Made by a program: the position numbers and the translations under genes
In this document: positions 18,024 through 26,432 of the stretch, piece after piece
Layout: the number at the start of each line of letters is the position of its first letter
How positions within the stretch are numbered: the first letter of the stretch is position 1
The notes under the pieces: model-generated
Seen by the model: the letters and a program-made list of their open reading frames with translations, nothing else
What the model was told of the DNA's origin: nothing
The model's database searches: none
NCBI GenBank assembly: GCA_017464285.1
Contig: JAFUDT010000012.1
Coordinates: 1 to 34,068, forward strand
Source: Bacteroidales bacterium
Lineage (GTDB): Bacteria > Bacteroidota > Bacteroidia > Bacteroidales > UBA1402
Length of the DNA stretch: 34,068 nucleotides
Reading direction: 5' to 3'

Positions 18024-19058
18024 ATGAGCAAGTTGTCAATACCGAAAAACTACCGGCCTCTATTAAGCCTTAAACAGACGGAACAGGGCATCAAGCAAAT
18101 CAAGGATTTTTTTCAGCAGAGTCTGGCCTCTGAGCTGCGCCTGAGGCGAGTCACCGCACCCTTGTTCGTCCTTGGCGGACAAGGCATCAACGACAATTTG
18201 TCGGGCTGGGAACAACCTGTTTCATTTGCGATCAGGGACCTGGACGGACAGCGGGCCGAGATTGTGCATTCGCTGGCCAAGTGGAAACGGCTCACCTTGG
18301 CCGAATACCAGATACAGCCAGGCTATGGCATATACACCGACATGAATGCCATCAGGCCCGATGAGGAACTTGACAACCTTCATTCCCTATATGTTGACCA
18401 ATGGGACTGGGAAGCCGTCATCCGACCCCAGCAGCGCAACATCGATTTCCTGAAATCAGTAGTCCGCCGCATCTACGGGGTACTGCGTCAGACTGAATAC
18501 ATCGTCTATGAGCAGTATGCCATCCGCCCCAGCCTGCCCGAGGATATTTATTTTATCCATGCCGAAGAGTTGCGACGCCGCTACCCTCGGCTCACACCCA
18601 AAGAGAGAGAGGACAGAATCACCCGCAAGTATGGTGCCGTTTTTATCATCGGCATCGGCTGTGACCTGGGCGACGGGCAAAAGCACGACATGCGCTCTCC
18701 CGACTACGATGACTGGACCACGCCCGGCGACAATGGCCTGCCCGGACTGAACGGAGATATCCTGATTTGGAACAAGGTGCTGGGACAGGCCTTCGAACTG
18801 TCGTCGATGGGTATCCGCGTGGATCAGGAAGCGCTCCTGCGCCAGCTCGCCCTCAGTCATTGCGAAGATCGCCAAGAACTCTATTTTCACCGCCGCCTGC
18901 TGGCCGGCGAACTGCCACTGAGCATCGGAGGCGGCATCGGCCAGTCGAGGCTCTGCATGCTTTTGCTGCGCAAAGGACATATCGGTGAGATTCAGGCCAG
19001 TGTCTGGCCCGAAGAGATGCGCCGGACTTGTGCCCAGCACGGCATGTACCTCATCTGA
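18024..19058 (+). CDS. asnA: Aspartate-ammonia ligase (AMP-forming asparagine synthetase A)
   Basis: The 344-residue enzyme makes asparagine from aspartate and ammonia with ATP. Motifs include RVTAPLFVLGGQGINDNL, PVSFAIRDLDG, WKRLTLAEYQ, GYGIYTDMNAIRPDEELDN, YVDQWDWEAVI and the C-terminal SIGGGIGQSRLCMLLL, all typical of the class-II-synthetase-like AsnA fold. The open frame extends back to 17982, but that start lies within the tRNA-Arg gene, so the ATG at 18024 (MSKLSIPKNYRPLL) is used. The ung gene follows 4 bp after the stop. Confidence 0.95.
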   Translation: MSKLSIPKNYRPLLSLKQTEQGIKQIKDFFQQSLASELRLRRVTAPLFVLGGQGINDNLSGWEQPVSFAIRDLDGQRAEIVHSLAKWKRLTLAEYQIQPGYGIYTDMNAIRPDEELDNLHSLYVDQWDWEAVIRPQQRNIDFLKSVVRRIYGVLRQTEYIVYEQYAIRPSLPEDIYFIHAEELRRRYPRLTPKEREDRITRKYGAVFIIGIGCDLGDGQKHDMRSPDYDDWTTPGDNGLPGLNGDILIWNKVLGQAFELSSMGIRVDQEALLRQLALSHCEDRQELYFHRRLLAGELPLSIGGGIGQSRLCMLLLRKGHIGEIQASVWPEEMRRTCAQHGMYLI

Positions 19059-19062
19059 ACTC

Positions 19063-19728
19063 ATGGATGTCCGTATAGCACCTTCCTGGAAACACTACTT
19101 GCAAGCAGAATTCGACAAAGACTACTTTGCCAGGCTCACGGGTTTTGTCAGAGAAGAGTATGCCCGACATACGGTCTATCCCCCGGGCAGGCTCATCTTC
19201 AACGCTTTTGACCAATGTGATTTTGAGCAGGTGAAAGTCGTCATTCTGGGCCAGGATCCCTATCATGAACCGGGACAGGCTCACGGGTTGTGTTTCTCCG
19301 TGCAGAGCGGCATCGCCCTGCCGCCCTCCCTGCAGAACATTTTCAAGGAGATTCACGATGACCTTCACATCACTCCCCTGCCGGACGGCAATCTGGAACG
19401 CTGGGCCCGACAAGGCGTACTGCTGCTCAATGCGACACTGACTGTCAGGGCCCATGAGGCCGCTTCGCATCAACACCGGGGATGGGAGGAGTTCACCGAT
19501 GCCGTCGTCCACCTGCTGGCCAATCAACGCGAGCATCTGGTCTTTATCCTGTGGGGCAGCTACGCCCAGCGCAAAGGGGAGTTCATCGATCCGGCCAGAC
19601 ATTTGGTACTCAAGTCGGCCCATCCCTCGCCCCTGTCGGCCTACCGGGGCTTTTTCGGCAACCATCATTTCAGCCAGGCCAATGCCTATCTGCAGCAACA
19701 CGGCCTGACACCTGTCAATTGGGAATAA
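19063..19728 (+). CDS. ung: Uracil-DNA glycosylase
   Basis: The 221-residue family 1 enzyme removes uracil from DNA to start base-excision repair. The water-activating loop GQDPYHEPGQAHGLCFSV (catalytic Asp65), the ALPPSLQNIFKEI segment, LLLNATLTVR, and the HPSPLSAYRG leucine-intercalation loop (His187) are complete. The frame is open upstream to 18985 but that part overlaps the asnA end; ATG 19063 (MDVRIAPSWK) lies 4 bp after asnA and gives the usual family length. Its 3' end overlaps the convergent lipB by 14 bp. Confidence 0.96.
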   Translation: MDVRIAPSWKHYLQAEFDKDYFARLTGFVREEYARHTVYPPGRLIFNAFDQCDFEQVKVVILGQDPYHEPGQAHGLCFSVQSGIALPPSLQNIFKEIHDDLHITPLPDGNLERWARQGVLLLNATLTVRAHEAASHQHRGWEEFTDAVVHLLANQREHLVFILWGSYAQRKGEFIDPARHLVLKSAHPSPLSAYRGFFGNHHFSQANAYLQQHGLTPVNWE

Positions 19729-20398
19729 ACAACTCAAAGAACTGATCGCGCAGGAGCAGTTTGCATTGCTCGAAATCCTGCCTCTGTCCCAGCTCCAGTT
19801 GCAGGGATGTCACGCCTTTGTCGGTGAAACCACAGGGATTAATCAGGGAAAAATAGCTTAGGTCGGTATTGATGTTCAGTGCCAGGCCGTGCATGGTGAC
19901 ATAACGGCTGGACTTGACGCCGATGGCGCAGATCTTACGGGCCTGGGGACTGTGCGGCGAGAGCCAGACTCCGGTGGCTCCCTCCAGGCGTTCGCCCTGA
20001 ATTCCATAATGTTGCAAAAAGCGGATGACAGCCTCCTCGACACGAAATATATACTCCCTGAGACCGATACCATAGTGGCTCAGGTCGAATATCGGATACA
20101 TGACAATCTGTCCCGGTCCGTGATAGGTGATGTCGCCGCCACGATCCGTACGGAAAAACTCTACACCACGCATTGAAAGCTGCCGGTCGGATACCAGCAG
20201 ATTGTCAGGACGGCCGCTTTTGCCGAGTGTCAGTACCGGATAATGTTCACAGGCCACCAGGCAATCGGGCAGGGGGTTGGGGCCGTCGTGTTTTTTTTTC
20301 TGTTCGAGACGTTCCTCGAAAAGACGTCGCTGGCGTTGCCAGGCCTCCTCATAGCGGATTTTACCCCAATCAGTATATATCATGTCCATTTTTTGCAT
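19715..20398 (-). CDS. lipB: Octanoyl-[ACP]:protein octanoyltransferase
   Basis: The 227-residue cytosolic enzyme moves octanoate from acyl carrier protein to lipoyl domains. Family motifs are RGGDITYHGPGQ (about 86-97), RKICAIGVK with the conserved Lys155, MHGLALNINTDL, and INPCGFTDKGVTSL with the catalytic Cys189. The longest start is used. The promoter at 20412-20419 would leave only a few nt before it, so the in-frame ATGs at 20389 or 20383 (MIYTDWGKIRYEEAW) may be the true start. It is convergent with ung and divergent from rsmG with only 39 bp between. Confidence 0.94.
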   Translation of the reverse strand: MQKMDMIYTDWGKIRYEEAWQRQRRLFEERLEQKKKHDGPNPLPDCLVACEHYPVLTLGKSGRPDNLLVSDRQLSMRGVEFFRTDRGGDITYHGPGQIVMYPIFDLSHYGIGLREYIFRVEEAVIRFLQHYGIQGERLEGATGVWLSPHSPQARKICAIGVKSSRYVTMHGLALNINTDLSYFSLINPCGFTDKGVTSLQLELGQRQDFEQCKLLLRDQFFELFIPN

Positions 20399-20411
20399 TA
20401 CTTTCGCAGTA

Positions 20412-20419
20412 CAAAAATA
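20412..20419 (-). promoter_or_regulatory. -7 box for lipB
   Basis: On the minus strand this reads TATTTTTG, a perfect TAnnTTTG. The -33 position holds only a TTC 20 bp upstream. Transcription would begin near 20405, which favours an internal lipB start codon. Confidence 0.45.
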
Positions 20420-20437
20420 CGTAAAGCCACAACAAGA

Positions 20438-21061
20438 ATGAACAGCCTCATCGAAAAATATTTCCCTTCACTCAGTGAGACGCAGTGCCGGCAGTTCGAA
20501 GCCATGGGCCCGCTCTATACCGACTGGAACAGCAAGATTAACCTGATTTCCAGAAAAGATATCGACTTTCTCTACGAGCATCATATACTCCACTCCCTGG
20601 CCATTGCCCGTTTTATACGCTTCAAGGAAGGCAGCCGTATCATGGATGTGGGCACGGGAGGCGGTTTCCCGGGTATTCCGCTGGCTGTGATGTTTCCTGA
20701 ATGCCGGTTTCTGCTCGTTGACAGCATCGGAAAGAAGCTCAAGGCTGCCGCCGACATAGCCGAGAAACTTGATCTACAGAATGTTTCATTCTGCCACGAG
20801 CGCGTGGAGGAAGAAAAAGCCATGTTCGACTTTGTCGTGAGCCGAGCCGTCATGCCGCTGCCCGATCTCTACCGCCTCTGCCGCAAGAATATCGCCCAAA
20901 AGCAGATCAACGCCCTGCCCAACGGAATTATCTGTCTGAAAGGAGGAGAACTGCAACACGAGATTCAGTCTTTCCGCCAGGTCGCATCACAAATCGAACT
21001 GTCTGAAGAATTTGAAGAAGAATACTACAAGACCAAGAAAATAGTCTATCTGCCGGTCTGA
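20438..21061 (+). CDS. rsmG: 16S rRNA (guanine(527)-N7)-methyltransferase
   Basis: The 207-residue SAM-dependent enzyme methylates G527 of 16S rRNA. The N-terminal WNSKINLISRKDIDFLYEHH segment and the SAM-binding IMDVGTGGGFPGIPLAVMFP motif, LLVDSIGKKLKAA and FDFVVSRAVMPL are all typical of GidB/RsmG. The open frame goes back to 20243 through lipB, but family similarity begins at MNSLIEKYFP, so ATG 20438 is used. A TACTTTCG box at 20399-20406 may be its -7 element. Confidence 0.95.
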   Translation: MNSLIEKYFPSLSETQCRQFEAMGPLYTDWNSKINLISRKDIDFLYEHHILHSLAIARFIRFKEGSRIMDVGTGGGFPGIPLAVMFPECRFLLVDSIGKKLKAAADIAEKLDLQNVSFCHERVEEEKAMFDFVVSRAVMPLPDLYRLCRKNIAQKQINALPNGIICLKGGELQHEIQSFRQVASQIELSEEFEEEYYKTKKIVYLPV

Positions 21062-21079
21062 TACATTCGGCAGGGCATA

Positions 21080-21424
21080 TTACTCATCTTTATTGAACAA
21101 ATCCCGCAACATGGCACGTGCGACATCACGTTCGACCAGTGCTTTGTCATAATCGACTATCTGGCCGATTTCATTGATGTTGCGGGGAATATTGACACGG
21201 GGATCCAGAAAATCGGGCAAATGCACCTTGAAATAGGTCGCCAGCTGGCTCAGCCGAGTGGCGGAAAAATCCGTTTTGCCGTTTTCCATCTTGGAATAGG
21301 CGGAAGCCGACACGCCAATGTCATCTGCGACATTCTGCTGAGAAAGCAGCTGATGTTGTCTGACCCGGCGGAGTTTCTCTCCTATTTCTTTGTTGATTCC
21401 TTCCGAAATTGTCTTCCTTGGCAT
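21080..21424 (-). CDS. Small XRE-family (Cro/CI-type HTH) regulator
   Basis: The 114-residue protein has a HTH_3 domain at about 15-68: IGEKLRRVRQHQLLSQQNVA, DDIGVSASAYSKMENGKTD, then SATRLSQLATYFKVHLPDFL. The rest is short and helical (IVDYDKALVERDVARAMLRDLF). Such proteins bind DNA as dimers. An open frame continues to 21592, but the strong promoter at 21457-21487 would start transcription near 21450, and the HTH family similarity begins near MPRKTISEG, so ATG 21424 is chosen. It is divergent from the hydrolase gene and ends 18 bp from rsmG. The target is unknown; an antitoxin role is not supported because no toxin partner is present. Confidence 0.82.
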   Translation of the reverse strand: MPRKTISEGINKEIGEKLRRVRQHQLLSQQNVADDIGVSASAYSKMENGKTDFSATRLSQLATYFKVHLPDFLDPRVNIPRNINEIGQIVDYDKALVERDVARAMLRDLFNKDE

Positions 21425-21456
21425 GCGTACTTCTTTTATTTCATGTTTTAAACACA

Positions 21457-21487
21457 CAAAATTAACAATGACACTGCCCGTATTCAA
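21457..21487 (-). promoter_or_regulatory. Promoter of the XRE regulator
   Basis: On the minus strand TTG (21485-21487), a 20-bp spacer and TAATTTTG (21457-21464) match the Bacteroidetes consensus exactly. Transcription would begin near 21450, which leaves a 26-nt leader and decides the start at 21424. Confidence 0.75.
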
Positions 21488-21608
21488 TTCCTTTTGAAAC
21501 AAGAAATTGTCAATAAGGTTGATAATGTTTCTTTTTAAAACAATTGACTTGAACAAGCAGAAAAAAAACGCAGAAAAAGGACAGGCTGACAATAAGAGGT
21601 GAAAAATA

Positions 21609-21640
21609 TTTGCCCGGATGTGTGTTTTGCATTATCTTGG
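21609..21640 (+). promoter_or_regulatory. Promoter of the metallo-beta-lactamase-fold hydrolase
   Basis: TTTG at 21609-21612, a 20-bp spacer and TATCTTGG at 21633-21640 (one mismatch in the core TTTG) precede the ATG at 21659 by 18 bp. The upstream in-frame ATG at 21599 lies before this promoter and is rejected. Confidence 0.55.
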
Positions 21641-21658
21641 CAGAAGGAAAAATCAACT

Positions 21659-22306
21659 ATGAACATTGAGGTTTTCACATTCAATCCCATACAGGAAAAC
21701 ACCTACCTGCTCTCTGACGATCGGGGCAGGGCGCTGATTATAGATCCGGGCAACAGTACAGCGACCGAAGACCGTTGCCTGCAACAGGCCATTGACTCGG
21801 CCGGTCTGAAACTGGAGTGCATTGTCTGTACTCACCTGCATTTTGACCACATAATGGGTATCAACTTTTTGCAGGAGAAATATCATTGCGATTTCTATGC
21901 CCATCGGCAGGAGGAGTACTGGCTGCGCAACATCAGCGGGATGGCTGCCGCCTTCGGCGTGGATGTCGCTACCCGTCAGCTCCGGCTGGAAAAAACGCTG
22001 AAAGACGGCGATGAGATTCAAATCGGGGATATGCGACTGGAGGTACTGGGGACGCCGGGACATTCGGCCGGCGGGCTCTGTTTCTACGCTCCGGCTCAGC
22101 AGGCCCTTTTCTGCGGAGACAGTCTTTTTGCCGGCAGCATCGGCCGTACCGACCTGCCCGGAGGAGACCTTGGCACCCTGATAAGCAGCATACACGACAA
22201 ACTGCTCTGCCTGCCCGACGAGACAGTGATTTATCCGGGGCATGGGCCTGACAGCAGTATTGGTCAGGAAAAGAGAATGAACCCCTACTTGCAGTATCAG
22301 AGGTAG
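21659..22306 (+). CDS. Metallo-beta-lactamase-fold hydrolase, glyoxalase-II-like
   Basis: The 215-residue protein has the zinc-binding HxHxDH motif as THLHFDHIMG (His59, His61, Asp63, His64). GTPGHSAGGLCFY, FCGDSLFAGSIGRTDLPGGD and YPGHGPDSSIGQEKRMNPYL supply the further metal ligands. This set is that of hydroxyacylglutathione-hydrolase-like proteins, which cleave thioesters. Many Bacteroidetes lack glutathione, so the substrate may be another thiol adduct. The start at 21659 is fixed by the promoter. The gene ends in a 10-bp convergent overlap with the following minus-strand gene. Confidence 0.88.
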   Translation: MNIEVFTFNPIQENTYLLSDDRGRALIIDPGNSTATEDRCLQQAIDSAGLKLECIVCTHLHFDHIMGINFLQEKYHCDFYAHRQEEYWLRNISGMAAAFGVDVATRQLRLEKTLKDGDEIQIGDMRLEVLGTPGHSAGGLCFYAPAQQALFCGDSLFAGSIGRTDLPGGDLGTLISSIHDKLLCLPDETVIYPGHGPDSSIGQEKRMNPYLQYQR

Positions 22307-25194
22307 GGAACCGACACCAGCACTTCACATCCCAGACCCTCACGTTTAGACCAGGTGGTGCGACAGCCGGCCGAAAAGGCGGCCGTCATACGCAAAGGAT
22401 GGAAATTGACCAGTGACTCAAGCCCCAGGACACAGCCGCCCGGCGTGCGAGGGTCTTCCAAATAGGGGTTGCGCGTCTCCACCCACTCGACAAAAGGTTG
22501 CAGTTCCAGTCTCTTGGCATATAAAAGACCAGGGACGGACAAATCCAGATTTACCGTAAAAGCATAATCCAAAGCCAAGCTCATCATGCGTGGCTGGGTG
22601 GCCAGAGCCATTCCCCGAGGATTCATCAACGATCCGATATAAAGGACTGTTCGTGAACCATTTACCCGCTGCTGCTGATAGGTAGCCGTCAAGCGGAAAG
22701 CCTGATTGCGCATCACTCCAGGGAAATAGGCATATAGCGAGGCGTAATTGAGCTGACTGAAGAAATGACTGCGGTCTGATGGCAGGCGCATGCGTTCCAG
22801 CTTGAAGCCCAACCCCCAGCGAGGGAAAAGGTCACGGGCTGTCGTATTGACCGCCACATAGCCCTGCAAGCCATAACGGAAGCGATGGAAGGCATGAGGC
22901 TCATCCCAAGGTGATGCCTGCCAGCTGCCATTGTTATAGCTGTAACGCAAGGTCGGAATCAAGGCTCTTTCCCAACCGCCCGAAATCCAGGTGAGCGGTA
23001 CATAGGCCAGTCCCTGCAGCTCCAACTGCCGGCGTCCGATCCGGTAATAGAGCAAATCCTCTCCATCATATAACAGGCCGGCCGGCTCTCCGTCGTTATA
23101 GTCGGCCCGCAGGGAAATGACCGGCCACCAGCCGCTATAGGTATAGCGGGCATGGACGACGTGATAGCCGTCATAAAAGGCATAACCCAGCTGTCCATAG
23201 GATGTGCCCAGATCGTTCTGCGAGATCAGGGTCAGACCGGGTGCCACCCCATCGTAATAACGGTCGGGAGTGAAGTCGGACAACTCGTCCTTGTCATAGT
23301 AGAAAGGAGCCCATGAATGTAGGCGGAACAGATGTTCCCATTTACGGTAAGGCTTCACCTCATACAAACCGGCCGATGGGGCTCCGGACGTGACTTCATC
23401 ATCACAGGCAGACTGCAAAAGGCCGGCTTGAGGGGTTTCGGCTTCCAGCATCTCATCCATCAGGAATGTGGCGGGTGTGTCAAAATCGGCCGGCTCGTCG
23501 CGCAAGGCACTCACAGGCATTACGGCCGGTTCATAGCCCCGGCGGCTATAGCTGACCATGTACAGGCTGTCACCCTCAAAAGAGGGATCGGAAATGCCGA
23601 AGCGGGCATTGGTCAGACGGCAGAGCTGTCGGCTGTCCAGATCGAAACGATACAGGTTGTCTGTCCCGTCCAGATCACTGATAAAATACAGCTGACCGTC
23701 TTGGTAGGTCAAATCGTCAATCAGGCGATGCTGGGCAGCGATGACCGGTTGCCAGACATAGCGGTCCAGATCCAGTCGCCAGACACCCAAACCGTTTTCA
23801 GTCAGAATGGAAGCAAAGAGACCGTACTCATTCCAACAGAACTCTTTAGGTTCCCCGGCCCGAGGCAGACTGAAGACTACCTTGAAAACTTCCTCTGTCA
23901 AATCGAAGATGCCGATCAGGGGCTTGTTGTCGTCGGTATAGCTGGCCATGGCCAGATAACGTCCGTCATGACTGGCCTGAGGATTGAATACCCGGTGCTC
24001 AGGCAAGAGCGTGCGGGCCTTGCCTGTGGAGACATCGTATTCACGCAGGACAGAATAGTTTTCATGGGCCCATCGCAGTCCGCTCACCTGCTCTGTCCAA
24101 TAGACTTTGTCGCCCACAGCACAGAGTGAGGAATTGATATAGCCCAACCGGCGGATTTTTCTGGGCCGCTGTCCGGGTATCAGAGCGACCAGCCAACTGG
24201 GCTCGCTCTGGGATTTATAGTGGGCATACAGCGTATCGCCCAGGAAGAAAAGACTGGCATATTCCACATAGTCCCTTTCGGGCCTGAGCAGCAATTGCAC
24301 GCTGTCGAAAGGGGCCTTGCGCTCTGCCTCTGCCTGCCAGCGACTGGAGTAGAGCTGCCGGGCGGCCTCCCAGAGACGCTTTTGGGACAGCCCGTAGCCC
24401 CTCTGCCAGGCACGGCGATAGTGCAAAGGGTGACGGACGATCTGTTCAAAGACCTGAGAGGTGGCCATTTCCGGTTGTTCCAGTCCAGCCCGGTTCAAGT
24501 AGCGTCCGGCGCTCTGTTTAAGATAACCCAGCTGATACTCTCCGGGGATCTCGTTCCTAAAAGAACCAAAATGCCATTTATCGTAACTGTAACGGACGCT
24601 GTCGGCAAACAAGGTTTTGTAGGGCAACAGGAAATCGGCCTGACGGCCGCGGCCGGAAAGAGAATGTGCTGTTTCTGCCATCACAGCATCCCCTTCGAAC
24701 AGCCCCGGCGACCAGAGACTCAGAATGCCGGCACTCAGAGAGGGGGCCTGTTCTCCCAGCAGCCAGGATAAATAACGGTAAGGTCCCCTGCCTGCCTGAC
24801 GTAGTTGCGCCACATGGCGTGACTCATGCAGGACCAGGCCCAGATCCCATGGTAGGGCTGAAGGCTCCGGATCGGGAATGGTGAACAGTTCCATGCGCGA
24901 AGGGGCCCAGCTGACCAGCCCGTTGGCACTCACCGTATTGGTATGGAGTACTACCGGAACTCCCTTGCCGCTGATACCCAAGGTTTTCATGGAGAGAGGG
25001 GCCTGGGTCTCAAATAGCCGGGCATAGCGGAAGGCCACAGAATCCAGTCCGCTGGGGTATATCAGCCGGAAAGAGCCGGCCCGCAGCTGCGACCAGGACA
25101 AACGGGAAGGATCCTCGCCGGTAAGGAAAAACTGAGCGTGTACTGACCAACAGGACAGTACGATCAGACAGAGGAGAAGGAGACGGCGTTTCAT
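22297..25194 (-). CDS. Exported HExxH (peptidase-MA-like) protein with beta-propeller and outer-membrane barrel
   Basis: The 965-residue protein has a Sec signal peptide (1-20, CWSVHA). Residues 40-180 look like a gluzincin metallopeptidase: LGLVLHESRHVAQLR gives His123, Glu124 and His127, and GLFEGDAVMAE supplies the third ligand Glu167, 40 residues later, as in peptidase-MA-like families. Residues of about 300-580 hold repeated blade-like units (YLAMASYTDDNKPLIGIFDL, LYFISDLDGTDNLYRFDL, SDPSFEGDSLYMVSYS) resembling TolB/WD40-like propellers. From about 650 alternating strands rich in aromatic residues suggest an outer-membrane beta barrel. It is 17 bp downstream of the SGNH esterase gene. 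No named family is recalled; a role as a surface protease is inference. Confidence 0.7.
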   Translation of the reverse strand: MKRRLLLLCLIVLSCWSVHAQFFLTGEDPSRLSWSQLRAGSFRLIYPSGLDSVAFRYARLFETQAPLSMKTLGISGKGVPVVLHTNTVSANGLVSWAPSRMELFTIPDPEPSALPWDLGLVLHESRHVAQLRQAGRGPYRYLSWLLGEQAPSLSAGILSLWSPGLFEGDAVMAETAHSLSGRGRQADFLLPYKTLFADSVRYSYDKWHFGSFRNEIPGEYQLGYLKQSAGRYLNRAGLEQPEMATSQVFEQIVRHPLHYRRAWQRGYGLSQKRLWEAARQLYSSRWQAEAERKAPFDSVQLLLRPERDYVEYASLFFLGDTLYAHYKSQSEPSWLVALIPGQRPRKIRRLGYINSSLCAVGDKVYWTEQVSGLRWAHENYSVLREYDVSTGKARTLLPEHRVFNPQASHDGRYLAMASYTDDNKPLIGIFDLTEEVFKVVFSLPRAGEPKEFCWNEYGLFASILTENGLGVWRLDLDRYVWQPVIAAQHRLIDDLTYQDGQLYFISDLDGTDNLYRFDLDSRQLCRLTNARFGISDPSFEGDSLYMVSYSRRGYEPAVMPVSALRDEPADFDTPATFLMDEMLEAETPQAGLLQSACDDEVTSGAPSAGLYEVKPYRKWEHLFRLHSWAPFYYDKDELSDFTPDRYYDGVAPGLTLISQNDLGTSYGQLGYAFYDGYHVVHARYTYSGWWPVISLRADYNDGEPAGLLYDGEDLLYYRIGRRQLELQGLAYVPLTWISGGWERALIPTLRYSYNNGSWQASPWDEPHAFHRFRYGLQGYVAVNTTARDLFPRWGLGFKLERMRLPSDRSHFFSQLNYASLYAYFPGVMRNQAFRLTATYQQQRVNGSRTVLYIGSLMNPRGMALATQPRMMSLALDYAFTVNLDLSVPGLLYAKRLELQPFVEWVETRNPYLEDPRTPGGCVLGLESLVNFHPLRMTAAFSAGCRTTWSKREGLGCEVLVSVPYL

Positions 25195-25211
25195 ATCGTC
25201 CGGAAGGCTGT

Positions 25212-26411
25212 TCAGTTACCGTCAGGCTTTTCAGTTTCAATATAATCGGAAGGAGACCAGATGAAATGAGCGGGATCGTCCGGATGGGCAGGATCATAAG
25301 ACGGAAGGTCGTCACGAAGAAAAACGGCCAGCGACAGGCCGGCCTGACGTATTCCCTGCACAACGCACTTGGCCACCTGAGTGGCTCCATAGGGATTGAA
25401 ATGAGTATTGTCGGCCAGGTCGGTCAGCTGTCCGGGCCAACTGCCAGCCGGATAATGGACAAAGGCCTGCTTGGAACCCTCCACTCCCAAGGCCTCGTAG
25501 AGCGTTCTGGTCATCGCATGAAGATCTATCAGGGCCGTTCCTGTTTCCCGGGCCAGATCGCGGGTAGCCTGAGGAAAATCCAGGTGGGTATCCTCAATCC
25601 GTCCGTCCGGGCCGAAACTGCGGCGCTGCGTGGGTGTAAGCAATACGGCGGTGGCTCCGTGTTCATTGGCCATGACGATATATTCCTTCATGCTGCTCCA
25701 GAAAGAGGAATAGGCACCTCGCCCGGCTCCACGCTGTTTCTGGTCGTTATGGCCGAATTCTACAAAAAGATAGTCTCCCGGCTTGATCATCTGTTCAATT
25801 TTCTTCAGACGTCGGGCCGAGATAAAGCTGTTGGCGGCCTCCCCTGATTCGGCGAAATTGGCGAAACAGACCTGATCGGTGAAAAAGGAAGGAATAATCT
25901 GTCCCCAGCTGGCCCAAGGTTCGTTGTCCTGGTCCACTACCGTGGAATTGCCGCAAAGGAAAACCACCGGTGTCTGTGGACGGGAAATGATTTCCAGGCG
26001 TTTGAGTCTGGGGGCCGGGCCACAGATTTCCAAATCGAGAGTCTCGTTCCAGTTGAGTTTGTTCTTTTCACGCGGTTTGAGCCGGACCGACAGGCTGTCC
26101 GTCAAACGGATGTCGCGCTTGTGGACACAGAATGTCAAGGTTCTCGTCTGACCCGCCGCCGTAGGCACCTGCTCGAAAAAAAGCCGGCGAGATTCGGCAC
26201 GCAAGGTGGTCAGACCAGCCGTTTCTCCTCCTACGGTAGCCTTGACCAGATACACTCCGTCGGGCACCGGAACGCTCAGTCGCATAGGGGACACACTCTC
26301 AGTATCCAACACACGGTGGAAGACAGGTGAAGAACGACGGCAGGCTGGCAAAGACAACATCGCCGGCAGAGTCAGAATACAGCAAAACAGGAACAGATGC
26401 CGGGTTTTCAT
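25212..26411 (-). CDS. SGNH/GDSL esterase lipoprotein, rhamnogalacturonan-acetylesterase-like (CE12)
   Basis: The 399-residue protein starts with a lipoprotein signal (LPAC, Cys24). Residues 30-140 form a beta-rich domain before the esterase core. Block I is FLCGNSTVVDQD (Ser156; GNS in place of the usual GDS), block II FANFAESGEAANSF with the oxyanion glycine, block III FVEFGHNDQK (Asn222), and block V ADNTHFNPYGA (Asp334, His337). This matches Bacteroidetes CE12 enzymes, which remove acetyl groups from rhamnogalacturonan side residues. It sits on the minus strand after tRNA-Gly and before the HExxH protein, with a 17-bp gap to the latter. Specificity is inferred from family; xylan or another glycan is possible. 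Confidence 0.85.
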   Translation of the reverse strand: MKTRHLFLFCCILTLPAMLSLPACRRSSPVFHRVLDTESVSPMRLSVPVPDGVYLVKATVGGETAGLTTLRAESRRLFFEQVPTAAGQTRTLTFCVHKRDIRLTDSLSVRLKPREKNKLNWNETLDLEICGPAPRLKRLEIISRPQTPVVFLCGNSTVVDQDNEPWASWGQIIPSFFTDQVCFANFAESGEAANSFISARRLKKIEQMIKPGDYLFVEFGHNDQKQRGAGRGAYSSFWSSMKEYIVMANEHGATAVLLTPTQRRSFGPDGRIEDTHLDFPQATRDLARETGTALIDLHAMTRTLYEALGVEGSKQAFVHYPAGSWPGQLTDLADNTHFNPYGATQVAKCVVQGIRQAGLSLAVFLRDDLPSYDPAHPDDPAHFIWSPSDYIETEKPDGN

Positions 26412-26432
26412 GGGCGATGTTCTGATGATTAG

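Noticed and set aside
20243..20437. Upstream start for rsmG
   Set aside because: It overlaps lipB in full and the extra 65 residues do not match the RsmG family.
21425..21592. N-terminal extension of the XRE regulator
   Set aside because: It would span the strong promoter at 21457-21487 and has no HTH-family similarity.
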